From: Dyella silvae
GTDB lineage: Bacteria > Pseudomonadota > Gammaproteobacteria > Xanthomonadales > Rhodanobacteraceae
Direction: 5' to 3'
Assembly: GCF_026421305.1 (NCBI RefSeq)
Contig: NZ_JAPJBQ010000013.1
Location: 1 to 58,956 of the forward strand
Length of the DNA: 58,956 nucleotides
Positions within the stretch are counted from its first letter, which is position 1. Each line of letters opens with the position of its first letter. Below the pieces are notes generated by a model. It made no database searches. It was not told the DNA's origin and worked only from the letters and a program-made list of their open reading frames with translations. Position numbers and translations under genes: made by a program. Below are positions 32,118 through 40,729 of the stretch, in pieces.

Positions 32118-32761
32118 CAGTGTTGAGGGGTGGCCAGTGCCACCTTGCCGGTGTTGCTGCTTTCATCGATCAGGGCTTCCACCTGGATGCGCAGCACCAC
32201 GTCCATCTTGAAGCCGTAAGCTTTGCCGCTGTCCATGCCGAACGCATCACGCTTGAAGCTTGCGATGGCGTCTGCGCCGCACAGTTCGCGCTTGTACATC
32301 GGGTGCGGCATGCACTTGAACGAGTTGAGGGTGAGGTCGAGCGGTTGGGTGACGCCGTGTAGTGTCAGCTCGCCAGTCACCTTGGTGGGCGCGCCGTTGA
32401 CGAAGCCGGCGAGCGTGCCGTGATAGGTGGCCTTGGGGTACTTGGTCACGTCGAACAGCTCGGTGCCGCGCGCCGCTTCGTTCATCTTGTCCAGGCCGAA
32501 GTCGATGCTGGCGGTATCCACGGTGATATCGACGCTGCCGGTGCCTGCCGCTTTATCCAGCGTGACCTTGCCAGCGGTGCTGTTGAACTTGCCGCGCCAG
32601 GTCGACAGCCCGCCGAAATGATCGGCTTCAAAGCTTGGGTAGGTATGAGCGGGGTCGATGGTGTAGCTGGCCGGGGCGGCCTGGGCTGCGCCGGTGGCGG
32701 CCAGGGCCATCAGCAAAGCGGTTCCGGTCAGGCGCCGGGTGGTGCTGTTCAGTGCAGACAT
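32117..32761 (-). CDS. YceI-family periplasmic protein
   Basis: A 214-residue lipocalin-like protein with a signal peptide (about 1-28, ending AQAA). The YceI fold is evident: YTIDPAHTYPSFEADHFGGL, strands with GKVTLDK, DITVDTASIDFG, and GELTLHGVTQPLDL. YceI proteins bind isoprenoid or lipid ligands in a beta-barrel pocket and are often induced by base or osmotic stress. AAGGAG lies 7 bases from the ATG. First gene of a three-gene unit (YceI, GST, SRPBCC). Confidence 0.9.
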   Translation of the reverse strand: MSALNSTTRRLTGTALLMALAATGAAQAAPASYTIDPAHTYPSFEADHFGGLSTWRGKFNSTAGKVTLDKAAGTGSVDITVDTASIDFGLDKMNEAARGTELFDVTKYPKATYHGTLAGFVNGAPTKVTGELTLHGVTQPLDLTLNSFKCMPHPMYKRELCGADAIASFKRDAFGMDSGKAYGFKMDVVLRIQVEALIDESSNTGKVALATPQH

Positions 32762-32853
32762 CGTCAACTCCTTGTGAGATGGGCTGGCGCGGGCATGTTT
32801 GCCGCGCTCCCTGTCATGACGAACCGGCCGCGCCGATTTCGACACAGCTCCAA

Positions 32854-33011
32854 GAGCCTGCTCGCGGTCTCCGCATGGCCCGTGCCGGGTCTGTTTGCCC
32901 GTCATCCTGCGTCATCACTCGGTTGTGTATCGACATACACGCCCTCGTTCTTCCTTGTCTGACGGGCAAACCGTTCCCGGCGCGGGCCATGCGGAGATCG
33001 CGAACAGGCTC
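32854..33011. mobile_element. MITE-like element with long inverted repeats
   Basis: Two imperfect inverted arms of about 51 bases (32854-32904 and 32960-33011) surround a 55-base centre without a coding frame. The outer ends read GAGCCTGCTCGCG and CGCGAACAGGCTC, with inner parts GTTTGCCCGTCA / TGACGGGCAAAC. It sits upstream of yceI. The shape is that of a non-autonomous miniature element or a large folded leader; no target-site duplication could be fixed by eye. Confidence 0.5.
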
Positions 33012-33075
33012 TCATCAGACTTATGACAGGGTGTAATCTCGCGCCCAAGTGCAGCCACCCCCGGAGGCTCGTGCC

Positions 33076-33372
33076 ATGCGCGCGCCCGCAGGATCCGTCG
33101 TCGGCTTGTGTTCTGCGTCCGCCACGTTGTGTGCGATGGGCATGGCGTTTCTTGGCTATTGGGGTGTGCACGAGCCAACGCCATGGCGTTTCATCGACGC
33201 GATGGTGATCGTGTTTGCCTTTTTCGGTTTCGCCGCACTGGCATCGGTGCCGTGGATCGTGACCACGCCCGTGCCGGAGGAGAGCGCCGAGCGCATCGTG
33301 GCTGCCCGGCGCGCGTTCGTGATCGGTGTGGCGGCGATCTGGCTGGCCGCCGTGGTGGCTATCGTGGGTTAG
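33076..33372 (+). CDS. Small three-helix membrane protein
   Basis: A 98-residue protein with three hydrophobic segments (about residues 8-28, 40-62 and 78-97) and short polar loops (VHEPTPWRF; TTPVPEESAERIVAAR). GGAGG lies 9 bases before the ATG at 33076. No family recognised. It is convergent with the cupin gene (10-base gap). Confidence 0.65.
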   Translation: MRAPAGSVVGLCSASATLCAMGMAFLGYWGVHEPTPWRFIDAMVIVFAFFGFAALASVPWIVTTPVPEESAERIVAARRAFVIGVAAIWLAAVVAIVG

Positions 33373-33382
33373 GCAAACGCCG

Positions 33383-33715
33383 TCAGTCGACGATAAACAG
33401 CCGGGCACCGGTCGGTGTGGACGAGCGGTGCGCTGCATCGCCGAAATCGGATACCTGGTAGCTCATGCCGGCGGTGAGCACGAAGCGCCGGCCATCCTTC
33501 AATTCGGTATGCAGCTCGCCATCCAGTACATAGAGCACGTGGCCGCGATCGCACCAGTGGTCGGCCAGATAGCCGGCGCTGTACTCCACCGTGCGTACGC
33601 GCAGATCGCCGATGGAAAACGTACGCCAGTGCGCTTCGCCGGCCTCGCCCGGATGGACCGTTGCCGGTAGTTGGTCCCACTGTGTGGGCGTAAACGGCAG
33701 CATGGGGATCTTCAC
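33383..33715 (-). CDS. DHCW-motif cupin
   Basis: A 110-residue cupin-fold protein with the signature LADHWCDRGHVLYVLDGEL, which contains the DHWC and H motifs of the DHCW cupin family, followed by LTAGMSYQVSDFGDAAHRSS. Its function is unknown; cupins bind small ligands or metal. The GTG start at 33715 is chosen because AGGAG lies about 10 bases upstream and because the family begins KIP-x-LPFT. It starts 19 bases downstream of the full-length epimerase reading frame, so it is probably co-transcribed with it. Confidence 0.88.
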   Translation of the reverse strand: MKIPMLPFTPTQWDQLPATVHPGEAGEAHWRTFSIGDLRVRTVEYSAGYLADHWCDRGHVLYVLDGELHTELKDGRRFVLTAGMSYQVSDFGDAAHRSSTPTGARLFIVD

Positions 33716-33734
33716 AGACAAATATCTCCTGAGA

Positions 33735-34727
33735 TCAAGCGTGGGTATCGACGGGGTACGGTCCGTCGGCAAATGTTTCGGTGTGGTAGCCCTTGGAGCC
33801 CACCCGCCGCGCCAGCGGGCTGCGCAGATCGTCGCCTGCCTGCAGCCGTGCGATGAGCGATGCGAAGTCGTGGCGCGGCGATCAGCCGAGTTCGTGGCGG
33901 GCACGCGCATTCACGTAGACGCGATCGATGCCCGGCGCCATGTTCCAGCCACGCTGCGCGTAAACCGCCTCGTAGCCCGGCACGCGCCGGTGTACGGCGA
34001 GCGGCGCGTTGGCGCGCAGATCGGGCAGGTCGTCGGGAAGAAACGGCGTGGTGGCGCTGATGATGTAGCGCCTGAAACCCAGCACGGGCGCACGCCGCGC
34101 GGCGAGCAGGTGGGCGCTGACCACATCTTCGATATCGACGCGCCGGTGCAGGTACTCGTTGAGTTTCAGATTGTCGTCAACGTAGTTGGCGCGAGCGCTG
34201 CGGCTGTCGTCCTCCTCGGGAAAGAAGCGCGAGGTGCGCAGCACCATGGTCGACAAGCCCTGGTTGCGATGAAACAGCTGGCACAGATCTTCCGCGGCAG
34301 CCTTGGTAACGCCATAGATGTTCTTGGGTACCGGCGTGACATCTTCGGTGATCCAGGCAGCAGGTTCCCCCGGCGGCGGCACCAGCGCATCGCCGAAAAC
34401 GCTCGTGGTGCTGGTGTACACCAGGGATTCGACGCCGGCAGCGACCGCTTCTTCCAGCAGGTTCAGCGTGCCGGTGAGGTTGACGTCGATAAAGGCCTGC
34501 CGGCTGTGCGTGGCCACATGCGGCTTGTGCAGGGTGGCGGGGTGGAACACCTGGCTGACGCCCGGCATCAGGCGCCGCACCACCGCGCGGTCGCTGATGG
34601 AACCGACGTGCGTGGTGGCGGGCCCCGCGACGATATCCAGCCCGATCACCTCATGGCCGAGTTCGCGCAGTGTCAGCGCAAGCGCTTCGCCCAGGTGACC
34701 CGAACTGCCCGTGACCAGGATGCGCAT
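33735..34727 (-). pseudogene. NAD-dependent epimerase/dehydratase with in-frame TGA
   Basis: An SDR-type extended dehydrogenase begins at ATG 34727 with the NAD motif VTGSSGHLGEALA, continues with the catalytic pair S/T and Y-x3-K (TSTTSVFGD; NIYGVTKAAAEDL), and meets a TGA at 33882-33884 after 281 residues (RARHELG-stop). In the same frame the sequence goes on for 48 codons (SPRHDFASLIARLQAGDDLR, then SPLARRVGSKGYHTETFADG, then PYPV) to a TGA at 33735. That continuation matches the usual end of this family, where HELGW-x-P is expected: a TGG Trp codon (codon 282) seems to have become TGA. Product is either a truncated enzyme lacking the last 49 residues or a pseudogene. Confidence 0.75.
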
Positions 34728-34812
34728 GCCGATGGCGCCCGTTCGAAGGAGAGCCTCGATGCTATCACCGGCTCTTGGAGCTAGTGCAACGTTCCAGAAT
34801 GGTCTCGTCATT

Positions 34813-34973
34813 CCCTCACCGTCATCCCAGCGAAAGCTGGACAAGCGCGAAGCGCGCAGAACGCCCGCAGGGCGGCCCCGAAGGGGCGAGCGTAGCGAGT
34901 CATCCAGCGCCTTTAAGCGCCTCAAAAAGCCGAAAGTCACTGGATCCCAGCTTTCGCTGGGATGACGGTGAGG
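34813..34973. repeat. CGTCATCCCAGC repeat, long form
   Basis: CCCTCACCGTCATCCCAGCG at the left and CGCTGGGATGACGGTGAGG at the right enclose about 120 bases, including a GCG-rich inner piece (GCGAAGCGCGCAGAACGCCC) not present in other copies. Confidence 0.75.
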
Positions 34974-35028
34974 CATGGATGTAGGTGTCCTGGAGAGGCA
35001 CACCAATATTTTGAACAGGCGCTACTTC

Positions 35029-35667
35029 TCACACTTCCGCTTTGAACGTTTTCCCCAACGCATTTCCGCGCCCCACGTAATGCCGAAACAGATAAAACAA
35101 CGGCTGATAGCGCACGGGATCGATATGCTGCGTACCACTCACCACGATCTCATCGTGCGCATGCACCTGCACCACTTCCAGTTCGATGATGGCGTAGCCG
35201 CCGGCGTCGCCGTGCCATGGCTCGATCGGCCGCTCCACCGTCAACAGCACGCGTGCCTCCAGCTGCAACGGACATTCCGCGATGCGTGGCGCGCTCACCG
35301 ATACCGATGGCGCCGCATGCCAGCCACCAAGACGGAACTTGTCGGCCTCGTGGCGATAGCCGATCGTCTGCTTCCAGGCTGGTACCGGATGGTGCCCGGT
35401 GGTTGGCGCGATACGCTCCACGCCTTCGCACATATCTTCACTGGCAAGATTGAGCACGCACTCGCGCTCGCGTTCCAGGTTTGCCAGGCCTTGTCCGCCG
35501 CCGGACAAGCCGATGACCACGCGGTCGGCCAGCGCCCATGCGGATGACATGGGCGTGATGTTGGTGGAGCCATCCGGATTGCGTGTGGTGATAAGCACCA
35601 CCGGCGTGCCGAAGTACAGGATGGAAGGGTGAATGACGCGGGTGTCGGGGGCGTGATAGATGTCCAT
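35029..35667 (-). CDS. Flavin reductase-like (FMN-binding split barrel) protein
   Basis: A 212-residue protein of the flavin reductase family: IHPSILYFGTPVVLITTRNP and GSTNITPMSSAWALADRVVI are the FMN-binding strands, and ERECVLNLASEDM the following helix. Such proteins reduce flavin with NAD(P)H, sometimes for a partner monooxygenase, or are flavoproteins in their own right. ATG at 35667 is preferred over upstream TTG/GTG. It is divergent from an ArsR-type regulator, which may repress it. Confidence 0.82.
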   Translation of the reverse strand: MDIYHAPDTRVIHPSILYFGTPVVLITTRNPDGSTNITPMSSAWALADRVVIGLSGGGQGLANLERERECVLNLASEDMCEGVERIAPTTGHHPVPAWKQTIGYRHEADKFRLGGWHAAPSVSVSAPRIAECPLQLEARVLLTVERPIEPWHGDAGGYAIIELEVVQVHAHDEIVVSGTQHIDPVRYQPLFYLFRHYVGRGNALGKTFKAEV

Positions 35668-35749
35668 GAGCACAGTGTCGTCATGGCGCGCCGCGGTTGT
35701 TTCGGTGCCCAACGAAATATCAAGGAGGGCGGAGCGCTAGACTTCGCCC

Positions 35750-36454
35750 ATGACCGATGCCGTTTCCCCCAGCCGCTACCAGTTGGCCGAGATCGGTGCC
35801 CTGCTGGCCGAGCCTGCACGCGCGGCCATGCTGTTGGCACTGATCGATGGCACCTCGCGTCCGGCCGGTGAACTGGCGCGCGCAGCCGGCGTCGGCGCGG
35901 CCACCGGCAGCGCGCATCTCAAGCGACTGCTCGAGGGCGGCCTGCTGGCAGTGCATGAACAGGGACGCCATCGCTACTACCGGTTGGCCAGCGACGATGT
36001 AGCAGCGTTGATCGAAGCGTTGGCCTTGCCGCGAACACGCCCCGTGTTGCCGGATCCATCTGGCGGCGACCGGCGCCTGCGCATGGCGCGCACCTGTTAT
36101 CGCCATCTGGCCGGTCGGCTCGGCGTGGGTCTGTGCGATGCCATGCTGGCCAATGGCCATCTGCATACCGCGAGCGAGGGCATACGCCTGCTGGAGAGCG
36201 GCGCGGAGGCGCTGGTGTTGGCCGGACTCGATCAGACCCTCGTGCAGGCCTTGCTCCCGCTCGCCGGGCGCGGCTGTCTCGACTGGACCGAGCGCCGGCT
36301 GCATCTGGGCGGTCCGCTGGGCGTGTCGTTGACCGATACCCTGTTGGCGGCAGGATGGCTGCGGCGTCATGCCAGCAGCCGCGCCTTGCAACCGAGCGAC
36401 GACGGATTGCGTCGTCTCGCCCAGCTGGGTGTGCGGCTGGATGCTTCGCACTGA
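35750..36454 (+). CDS. ArsR-family transcriptional regulator
   Basis: A 234-residue regulator with an N-terminal ArsR winged helix (residues 10-95: LLAEPARAAMLLALIDG, then AGELARAAGVGAATGSAHLK as recognition helix, and GRHRYYRLAS as wing). The long C-terminal part (about 100-234) is unlike the metal sensors of the family, and I see no metal-binding Cys pair. It is divergent from the flavin reductase gene with an 82-base gap, suggesting regulation of that gene. Confidence 0.85.
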   Translation: MTDAVSPSRYQLAEIGALLAEPARAAMLLALIDGTSRPAGELARAAGVGAATGSAHLKRLLEGGLLAVHEQGRHRYYRLASDDVAALIEALALPRTRPVLPDPSGGDRRLRMARTCYRHLAGRLGVGLCDAMLANGHLHTASEGIRLLESGAEALVLAGLDQTLVQALLPLAGRGCLDWTERRLHLGGPLGVSLTDTLLAAGWLRRHASSRALQPSDDGLRRLAQLGVRLDASH

Positions 36455-36482
36455 GAGCCGCCGGACAGAAGCGGCGGCTCTC
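36453..36482. terminator. Bidirectional terminator hairpin
   Basis: GAGAGCCGCC pairs with GGCGGCTCTC across a 10-base loop, between convergent genes. Confidence 0.65.
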
Positions 36483-36489
36483 CATACAC

Positions 36490-38121
36490 TCACATCGGCG
36501 TGGCGAACAGCGCACGTAGCGCCATGTCGCTGCCCGCAGGCGAGAGCAGCAGCAATTCATCCAGCAGCGCCACCTGTTGGTGGCACAGTTGCGTGTGGTA
36601 GTCCGGTCCCGGCTGCACTGGCACCGTTTGTGCGACATGGCTGCGAACCCGGTTCAGTTCGCGTGTGCCCAGTGTCCAGTCGACATCGATGCGGCGGGCT
36701 GGATCGTTGTCGCTCAACAGCCCGACATAGCTTTGCCCGTTGGTCTCGTAGATGGCATCGGCCTGCTTGCCGCCAATGAACGAAAGACCGGCAAGATAAC
36801 GCCCGCAGGCATCCGCCGAAAACTGTTGGCTGATATCCATCAGCATGTCGCGCCGGGCGATGGCGAAGCTGCGCACGTGATCAGCCGCGGTGGTATGCAT
36901 GGCTGCCGCGCGCGCTGCGTGCAGCGCATGCCACAGCGAGACGTTGTAGTCGGCAAGGCGATGGTCGCGACTGGCCTCTTGTTCGATCTGCAGGTCGCGT
37001 GCGACCCAGGCGTCGTAGATGCCTGGCGATTGCTCGCGGATCAACGTGAGTGCCTTGCCCATCGGCTGCGAGCTGGGGCTGAGGCTGAAGCCGTAGAGAA
37101 ATTTCTCGGTTCGCCACTGCGCTGCGGAGAACACGCGATCGTCGATGCGAAGACCGGTAATGATGTGGTTGGCAAACAGTGCGGTGGCATCCGGTGAATA
37201 GAACTCGTCACCCTGTTTGGCAAAGGCGAGGCGAACGAAATCGGGTGAGGCGCCGAGTGTGGTCAGTATCGATTTGAATCTTTGCTGCTCGTTGTCCACG
37301 TAATCATTCGACACGCGCGAATCGATCATCGAATGCATCTGGTGAAAACCCAGCGTGCCATGGACGGAAACGACGCGTTCAGAGGCGCCCGTGAATACCA
37401 CGGTGCAGGCGCTGACACAGGCATGATCGACTTCAGCGGTGATGCCGGGGTGGGCGGCAAGGTAGTCGTGCAGTTGCATAGCGTTGTCGACATCGCCGCC
37501 CAGGCTGTCGAGCACCAGGCGATGGATGTCCGGATGCGCGTTGAGGGCCTCCACGACGGCGTCGGCGTAGCCCACGCCCACGTTGCCCTTGACGACGATG
37601 GCGTGCGCGATGGGGTCGGGCACAAGCGTGAAGTTGCTCAGCCGCCGCTGCGCGGTGGCGCCGTGCGACAGTGCCTGCAGCTCGTGGATGCGTGCGGGCA
37701 GGCTGCCAACCAATCCGAGGATGGCCAGCACCATCAGGATGTTCACCGGAACAGCCCAGCCACTGGCGCTGAGCGCCGCCGAACGCAGTATGCCCACCAC
37801 CTGCCATACCGAAATGGTGAGCCGCGCCGCTGCATAGACGGATGCGAGCACCAGCATCGACGTCAGCGAGAGGTGATGCGCCTTCAGCCATTCCAGCAAG
37901 GCCGTTTCGATGATCAACAGCGCAATACCCACCAGCGCGCCGCCTACCCAGAACGATTGCCAGATCGGGAATTCACCGCGCCAGTGCGCGACGATGTACG
38001 GCGAACGGGGCCGAGGCGCGGCGGGTGGTCTGCGTGATGGTGCCACTGGCGGCGGCATGCGGCCGTCCCAGCGGGGCTCGATGCGTTCGTTACGCCTGAC
38101 CGGCGGCTCCGCGTACGTCAT
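36490..38121 (-). CDS. Membrane protein with ClpP-like protease domain
   Basis: A 543-residue protein. A proline-rich cytosolic N-terminus (about 1-45) leads to three or four membrane helices (near 55-75, 85-105 and 120-142), and then a ClpP/crotonase-fold domain (about 165-330). The strand LVLDSLGGDVDNAMQLHDYL, the DHACVSACTVVFTGASERV segment with the presumed nucleophile Ser, and LGFHQMHS match predicted periplasmic ClpP-like proteins (COG3904 type). The remaining 200 residues are helical and unassigned. Function unknown; a role in envelope protein quality control is a guess from the fold. Monocistronic. Confidence 0.75.
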   Translation of the reverse strand: MTYAEPPVRRNERIEPRWDGRMPPPVAPSRRPPAAPRPRSPYIVAHWRGEFPIWQSFWVGGALVGIALLIIETALLEWLKAHHLSLTSMLVLASVYAAARLTISVWQVVGILRSAALSASGWAVPVNILMVLAILGLVGSLPARIHELQALSHGATAQRRLSNFTLVPDPIAHAIVVKGNVGVGYADAVVEALNAHPDIHRLVLDSLGGDVDNAMQLHDYLAAHPGITAEVDHACVSACTVVFTGASERVVSVHGTLGFHQMHSMIDSRVSNDYVDNEQQRFKSILTTLGASPDFVRLAFAKQGDEFYSPDATALFANHIITGLRIDDRVFSAAQWRTEKFLYGFSLSPSSQPMGKALTLIREQSPGIYDAWVARDLQIEQEASRDHRLADYNVSLWHALHAARAAAMHTTAADHVRSFAIARRDMLMDISQQFSADACGRYLAGLSFIGGKQADAIYETNGQSYVGLLSDNDPARRIDVDWTLGTRELNRVRSHVAQTVPVQPGPDYHTQLCHQQVALLDELLLLSPAGSDMALRALFATPM

Positions 38122-38212
38122 GGAACGTTCTCTCCCCCTGTCGAAGTGAACCCCACGTTGGCCATGTCACACCGCGCAGCCCGCATCACCGAGCCGCACG
38201 GTACTCGAGTCA

Positions 38213-39127
38213 TCAGGCCTGTTTGCGTTTGAACAACTTGCCGATGGCGCCGGTCACTGCTGCGACGCCCAGCAGAATGAATTTCTTGAACGCCAGCAAC
38301 ATCACGCCGAGTTTGGCGAACAGGCCGGCCTTGGCCGCAATGCCGCCCGCCACGAGCGCGGCAATGCCGTAGGCGGCCGTCTTGTCCGTCGAGGCGTTGT
38401 AGTCGGCGTAACGCTCGCCGGTGTCGAATTCGGCCATCTCGACCACGGTCGGCATGTCGGCCCGCACCTGAGCGAGCTGATCGATCGGCGCGATGGCGTT
38501 GAGCGAGAGATAACCTTTGCGGCCCAGCACGCGAATGGCGTAGTTCAGCGTGTGGCCGTTGTCGGAGCCGTCGGCCTTCTTGAACTGGAGGTCGCGTGCC
38601 CAGTACAGCTTGTGCGAAGCGGCGTCGTAATGGGGTGGCTCGGCCCAGCCCAGCAGTTCGATGGCGGGGTAGCCTTCCTTAAGGCGCGCGGGATTTTCCT
38701 CGCGGGTCGCCTTCTGCAGATCCTTGAGCATGTCGTTGTAGTCGATTTTGGCGGCGTCCCCGTCGGACACGTAGCCTTCGTCGACAAAGGTGACCACTAC
38801 CGCCCAGTTCTTCTCATGCAGAACGGAGTGTGCATCCGTGCTTGGAATGATCATGCCAAGCACGCTCTCGTCAGGCGGATTGCCCCACGCCTGGGTAAGC
38901 ACGCGCTGCGCGTCCTTAGCGGGCAGAAAGCTGTAGCCGTCGGCGATCGTCAGCGTCGCCTGCGCGCCCGGAAGGGGCACGCTGCCCGTCATGGGGTGCA
39001 GTTGGCTGACAAATTCCTCCGCGGTCATGCGGTGGCCGCCAGCTTCGGCCGCAGCGGCTGGCGAAGGCGCGGTCAGGGCAAAGGCGGCCAGCAGCCCGAG
39101 CGCTGGCAGAAAGGTCGTGCGAAACAT
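38213..39127 (-). CDS. DUF2167-family membrane protein
   Basis: A 304-residue protein with a signal peptide (about 1-27, ending AAAAEA) and at its C-terminus one or two hydrophobic helices (about 255-295) with a basic end (KLFKRKQA). The body is DUF2167: GSVPLPGAQATLTIADGYSF, DGDAAKIDYNDMLKDLQ, ELLGWAEPPHYDAASHKLYW and LNYAIRVLGRKGYLSLN. The function of this family is unknown; it is frequent in Xanthomonadales. The ATG at 39127 follows a GGGGG sequence. Confidence 0.88.
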   Translation of the reverse strand: MFRTTFLPALGLLAAFALTAPSPAAAAEAGGHRMTAEEFVSQLHPMTGSVPLPGAQATLTIADGYSFLPAKDAQRVLTQAWGNPPDESVLGMIIPSTDAHSVLHEKNWAVVVTFVDEGYVSDGDAAKIDYNDMLKDLQKATREENPARLKEGYPAIELLGWAEPPHYDAASHKLYWARDLQFKKADGSDNGHTLNYAIRVLGRKGYLSLNAIAPIDQLAQVRADMPTVVEMAEFDTGERYADYNASTDKTAAYGIAALVAGGIAAKAGLFAKLGVMLLAFKKFILLGVAAVTGAIGKLFKRKQA

Positions 39128-39233
39128 GATGGAACCCCCGGTATCGTCCATTGATACGCATCCCCCGATGCGGCCGCTGCTCCCCCTTGGCGCAGCGGCG
39201 GGGCCATCTTATCTCTACTTCCGATCCGTCTGG

Positions 39234-40613
39234 TTACTGCGACTTGGCTGCCGGCGAGCGTTCGAAGCTGCCGGCATCCCCCGGAAATACCACCGGGCTC
39301 TCGTAGCCATCGGCTGATACGGCGGAGACGCCGAAGAACCAGTCGTCGATCACCACGTCTTTGATCACGGCCTGATCCACATTGCCCACGGCGCGGCGGT
39401 GTTGCCATTGCGGGGCCACCGTGTCGCGCCAGTGCACCACGTAGCCCGATGCTCCCGGCACCTTCTTCCAGTGCACCGTGGTGTCGGTGGCCAGTGCGCC
39501 TTCGGTGGTGACGCCGGAGGGCGGCGCCGGGGCGCGGCCGAGGGCTGCCATGGTGATGGTGTTGAGCGCGGTCACGCGGGCCAGATAGCGGAAATCCACA
39601 CCGTCGACCGTGTCGCCGTAGTGGATGCCATCCGCGGTGCGGAGGTCCTGATGCTGACGGGTGTAATCCTCGTGGCCTTCGGTGACGCGCACAGCGGGGT
39701 AGCCGGCTTCCAGGAACGGCACCTGGTCGCCGCCGCGGCTGTAGCGGTCCGTGCGATAAACCATGCGCACGCGCAGATCGGGCATATAAGTCGCTGCCAT
39801 CTGCTCCATGTAGCGCGCGATGTTGCGCGAGGGCGAATCCACTTCGCCGCCATGGTAAGCACGGTACTTGGCCTGCTCGGCCGTCTCGTTGGTCTTGGTG
39901 CCTTCGGAGAAGACGCGCACCGTGGTGTTGTCGAGTACGCCGTTCTGGCCGTGGCTGTTGCCCACGATGTCGTTGTTGAGGTCGGCCTGCACCTGCCAGC
40001 CCTGGGCGGTGGCGTAATCGGCCAGTACCTTGCCGCCGTACAGGCCTTGTTCCTCGCCGGACAGCGCGGCAAATACCAGGGTGGCGTCGTTGTTCTGTTT
40101 GGAAAGAATGCGCGCGGCTTCCATCAGCGCGGCCACGCCGGAGGCGTCGTCGTTCGCGCCCGGCGCGTCACTGGTGGCATTCATCACGTCGGTGACGCGC
40201 GAGTCGATATGCCCCGTCATCACGATCACCCGCTTTGGGTCGCCCTTGCCGCGCTTGATCGCCACGACATCCATCACTTCGGTCGGTTGCGGAACGCGCT
40301 TGCCGGTAAACACCTGCGATGGCGTTACCACCTCGATACAGCCGCCGCACTCCTTGGAGATCTGTTCGAAGCGAGACTTCACCCAGCGACGCGCGGCGCC
40401 GATACCGCGAGTGTCGGACTTGGTATCCGACAGGGTGTGGCGGGTACCGAAGCTCACCAGCTTCTCGATGGTGGCACGCAGCTCGGCCTCGCTGGGCGCC
40501 GTGGACAACGCCTGCAGTGAGGGCTGCTCGCGGACCACCACCGGAAGGTCGGCAGCCTCGGAGGCGAAAGAGGCGGTGATCAGTGCGGCGAGGCAAAGGG
40601 TTCGGCGGGACAC
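39234..40613 (-). CDS. M28-family zinc aminopeptidase
   Basis: A 459-residue exported peptidase. GTG at 40613 is chosen as start because it gives a signal peptide (VSRRTLCLAALITASFASEA). The M28 zinc ligands are visible: H in MTGHIDSR, D in GANDDASG (bridging), E in SGEEQGLYG (catalytic base and ligand), D in NDIVGNS and H in VTEGHEDYTRQHQ. The last 100 residues form a fibronectin III-like domain (TVHWKKVPGASGYVVHWRDT). It would release N-terminal amino acids from peptides in the periplasm or medium. Leftward, same strand as DUF2167 but with separate signals. Confidence 0.9.
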   Translation of the reverse strand: MSRRTLCLAALITASFASEAADLPVVVREQPSLQALSTAPSEAELRATIEKLVSFGTRHTLSDTKSDTRGIGAARRWVKSRFEQISKECGGCIEVVTPSQVFTGKRVPQPTEVMDVVAIKRGKGDPKRVIVMTGHIDSRVTDVMNATSDAPGANDDASGVAALMEAARILSKQNNDATLVFAALSGEEQGLYGGKVLADYATAQGWQVQADLNNDIVGNSHGQNGVLDNTTVRVFSEGTKTNETAEQAKYRAYHGGEVDSPSRNIARYMEQMAATYMPDLRVRMVYRTDRYSRGGDQVPFLEAGYPAVRVTEGHEDYTRQHQDLRTADGIHYGDTVDGVDFRYLARVTALNTITMAALGRAPAPPSGVTTEGALATDTTVHWKKVPGASGYVVHWRDTVAPQWQHRRAVGNVDQAVIKDVVIDDWFFGVSAVSADGYESPVVFPGDAGSFERSPAAKSQ

Positions 40614-40729
40614 GGCTTCATCCGGCAAGTGGTGAAGCCTGCACCTTACTACGCGGTTTGGACGTCCGGGATGGGGCGATGGTCGGGGCCTCGGGGGCCG
40701 CTCCTGCACTGGGGCAGTGACGTGACCGA

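Noticed and set aside
33882-33884. TGA in the epimerase as selenocysteine
   Set aside because: The family has Trp, not Cys, at this position and no SECIS-like hairpin is apparent right after it; nonsense mutation is simpler.
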